Shown: positions 62,810 to 64,000 of the stretch, in pieces | Layout of the letters: every line of letters starts with the position of its first letter | How positions within the stretch are numbered: the first letter of the stretch is position 1 | DNA from: Solicoccozyma terricola | Lineage: Eukaryota; Basidiomycota; Tremellomycetes; Filobasidiales; Piskurozymaceae | Length of the DNA stretch: 64,000 nt | Direction: 5' to 3' | Assembly: GCA_001600875.1 (NCBI GenBank) | Contig: BCLD01000021.1 | Span: 291,892-355,891 of the forward strand | Position numbers and translations under genes: made by a program | The notes under the pieces: model-generated | Database searches by the model: none | What the model was told of the DNA's origin: nothing | What the model saw: only the letters and a program-made list of their open reading frames with translations

Positions 62810-63537
62810 ATGCGCACCTCGGTCCACAACATCGCATTGCGCGCACGGTCGAGGAGCGCACTGGACATACGGCCCATTTACAGCTCGGCACTAGCGGCGC
62901 GACGGGTCAACCTGGTAGCACCGTTAGTTCTCCTTCTCCGATCTTCGATGACTACCCTACCCTGACTGACAGATGTGTTATCTCATCTCCTTCCCCAGAC
63001 CCGATCCGATATCCAACCTCAGACCAATCCTATACGACCAACCTGTCGCAGATGCATCTGCAGCCGTTGATGAATCCCACGACGTCACTCTCGCTACTAG
63101 ACAGTCCCCCGCACCATCCCCTTACTCCATGTCAGAGTTCTCGAGCAACTCTGAGAATCAAGCCTCTACTCTCCACTCCGACATGGCTCGACTGAGGAAG
63201 GCACGAGTAGATGCGAAGAATCATGAATTCTGGGTGAGTCCAGATCGATATAAAATGCAGGAGGTTGTTGTATTATATAAAGCTGATAATGACAAAATCA
63301 TTTCATTTTATCCAGGCTGCAACCAACATTCTCTTCAAATCACACCTCGAGCGTCGACTCGCCGTACTTCCCTCTACCGCTACCCCAGAGGAAACTGAAG
63401 CTGTCAAAACGACTTTCCACCGCGACTGGGTAGTTGCCAATGAGGCCAGGATGGACGACTGGGTCAAGTTCTGGTGGGCCGAGATCCGGCGGGACATTTT
63501 ACATAGCCTGAGGAGAGTTGTAACTAGAGCTTACTGA
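62810..63537 (+). CDS. COA8: COA8-type (APOPT1) cytochrome c oxidase assembly factor
   Basis: COA8 is a mitochondrial protein that supports cytochrome c oxidase assembly in animals. Three exons (62810-62922, 62999-63233, 63316-63537) total 570 nt, 189 residues. The first ~35 residues are Arg/Ser/Ala-rich with almost no acidic residue, as in a matrix-targeting signal (MRTSVHNIALRARSRSAL). The core block PPDPISNLRPILYDQP, formed across the first junction, matches the family's PPDKxSNLRP motif. A charged helix follows (DMARLRKARVDAKNHEFWAATN) and then a Trp-rich end (FHRDWVVANEARMDDWVKFWW). The mid-region contains a Ser/Pro-rich insert. The assignment rests on this single block and overall layout. 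An ATG at 62973 starts a shorter frame, which the motif across the junction argues against. Confidence 0.8.
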
Positions 63538-63802
63538 GGAAGAAAATGTGCGTTAAGATATCGAGGCGTAGGAAAATATTACATTTGAAACTGTCATCGA
63601 GGAAACGAGGCCGCGGCGAACTCGTCAACATGATCGGGGAGGCGGAAGACATGTATGCTAAAGGTATGAATATGCGTGAGGTGGTGAGGGGGTAAGAGCA
63701 CAGCGTTAAAATTGCGGCGGTCCGTCGTGATCACTGAAAGAATAAAAAGAAGGGCAAAAAAAGGGAGAGAAACCCGACGAAAGCGTTGAAGGGGAGATTC
63801 GT

Positions 63803-64000
63803 TCACGCAGCCGCGGCGTTGCCGTTCGCTTCGTAGTTGTTGAAGTACTCATGGTGCATTGCGCGTTTGGCTATATGGCACACGGGGTCAGGAGCACCCA
63901 TCAGCGCGCGGTCATGTCAGAGCGATATCTTCATCGCCTCACCGGAAATTCGGTGAGCAGGGTCGTACACGAGAGTTTGCTGTGGAACAGCGATAGGGCA
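63803..64000 (-). CDS. CDC28: CDK1/Cdc28-type cyclin-dependent kinase (3' end only)
   Basis: Only the last two exons are inside the window, 63943-63979 and 63803-63870. They join to QTLVYDPAHRISAKRAMHHEYF, then a short tail NNYEANGNAAAA and a stop. The LVYDPAxRISAKRA stretch closes the kinase domain in CDK1-type kinases. The tail is longer and more Ala-rich than usual. The catalytic parts lie beyond the right edge. Other CDKs share much of this motif, so the exact paralogue is uncertain. It is convergent with COA8. Confidence 0.75.

Overview
The window is nuclear DNA of a basidiomycete yeast, most likely a tremellomycete related to Cryptococcus or Kwoniella. Genes are dense and packed with short introns (mostly 45-80 nt, GT-AG, often with a CTNAC-like branch site). 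The gene set fits such a fungus: URE1, KEX2, GPI1, DUG3, a fused tryptophan synthase, and a secreted Ser/Ala-rich wall protein. I rebuilt exons by hand. For most genes the summed exon length is a whole number of codons and restores family motifs across junctions. The species is not determined.

Layout. 1-8.2 kb: COQ4 (partial) and TFIIS on minus, GPI1 on plus, KEX2 on minus. 8.6-18.8 kb: NUP133 on plus, a small unknown gene, an SDR-like DUF1776-type gene and an MpaB-type oxygenase on minus. 19.2-23.4 kb: meiotic MND1, broken by an assembly gap inside poly-G, then a GPI-anchored wall protein. 24.2-32.5 kb: RSP5 ubiquitin ligase, a decayed short-chain dehydrogenase, RTF1. 32.6-39.7 kb: TRP5 (minus), CTK2 (plus), DUG3 (minus). 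40.2-50.4 kb: CLP1 (minus), AIP1 (plus), SF3A3 (minus), FAL1/eIF4A3 (plus). 50.4-56.0 kb: a gene-poor, degenerate stretch ending at an intron-containing tRNA-Asn. 56.2-64 kb: dienelactone hydrolase, SERF, urease, COA8, and the 3' end of a CDK1-type kinase.

Genes mostly sit in convergent or divergent pairs with 50-400 bp between them. Several serve RNA polymerase II transcription or mRNA processing: TFIIS, RTF1, CTK2, CLP1, SF3A3 and FAL1, the last two sharing one short divergent promoter.

The most striking signal is the number of micro-exons. Coding exons of 5, 7, 7, 8, 8, 10, 11, 12, 14, 15, 15, 16, 18, 19 and 20 nt appear in unrelated genes, including a 5-nt exon in urease and a 68-residue SERF protein split over seven exons. 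Automated gene callers would probably mis-annotate many of them. Two introns appear to be of the GC-AG type.
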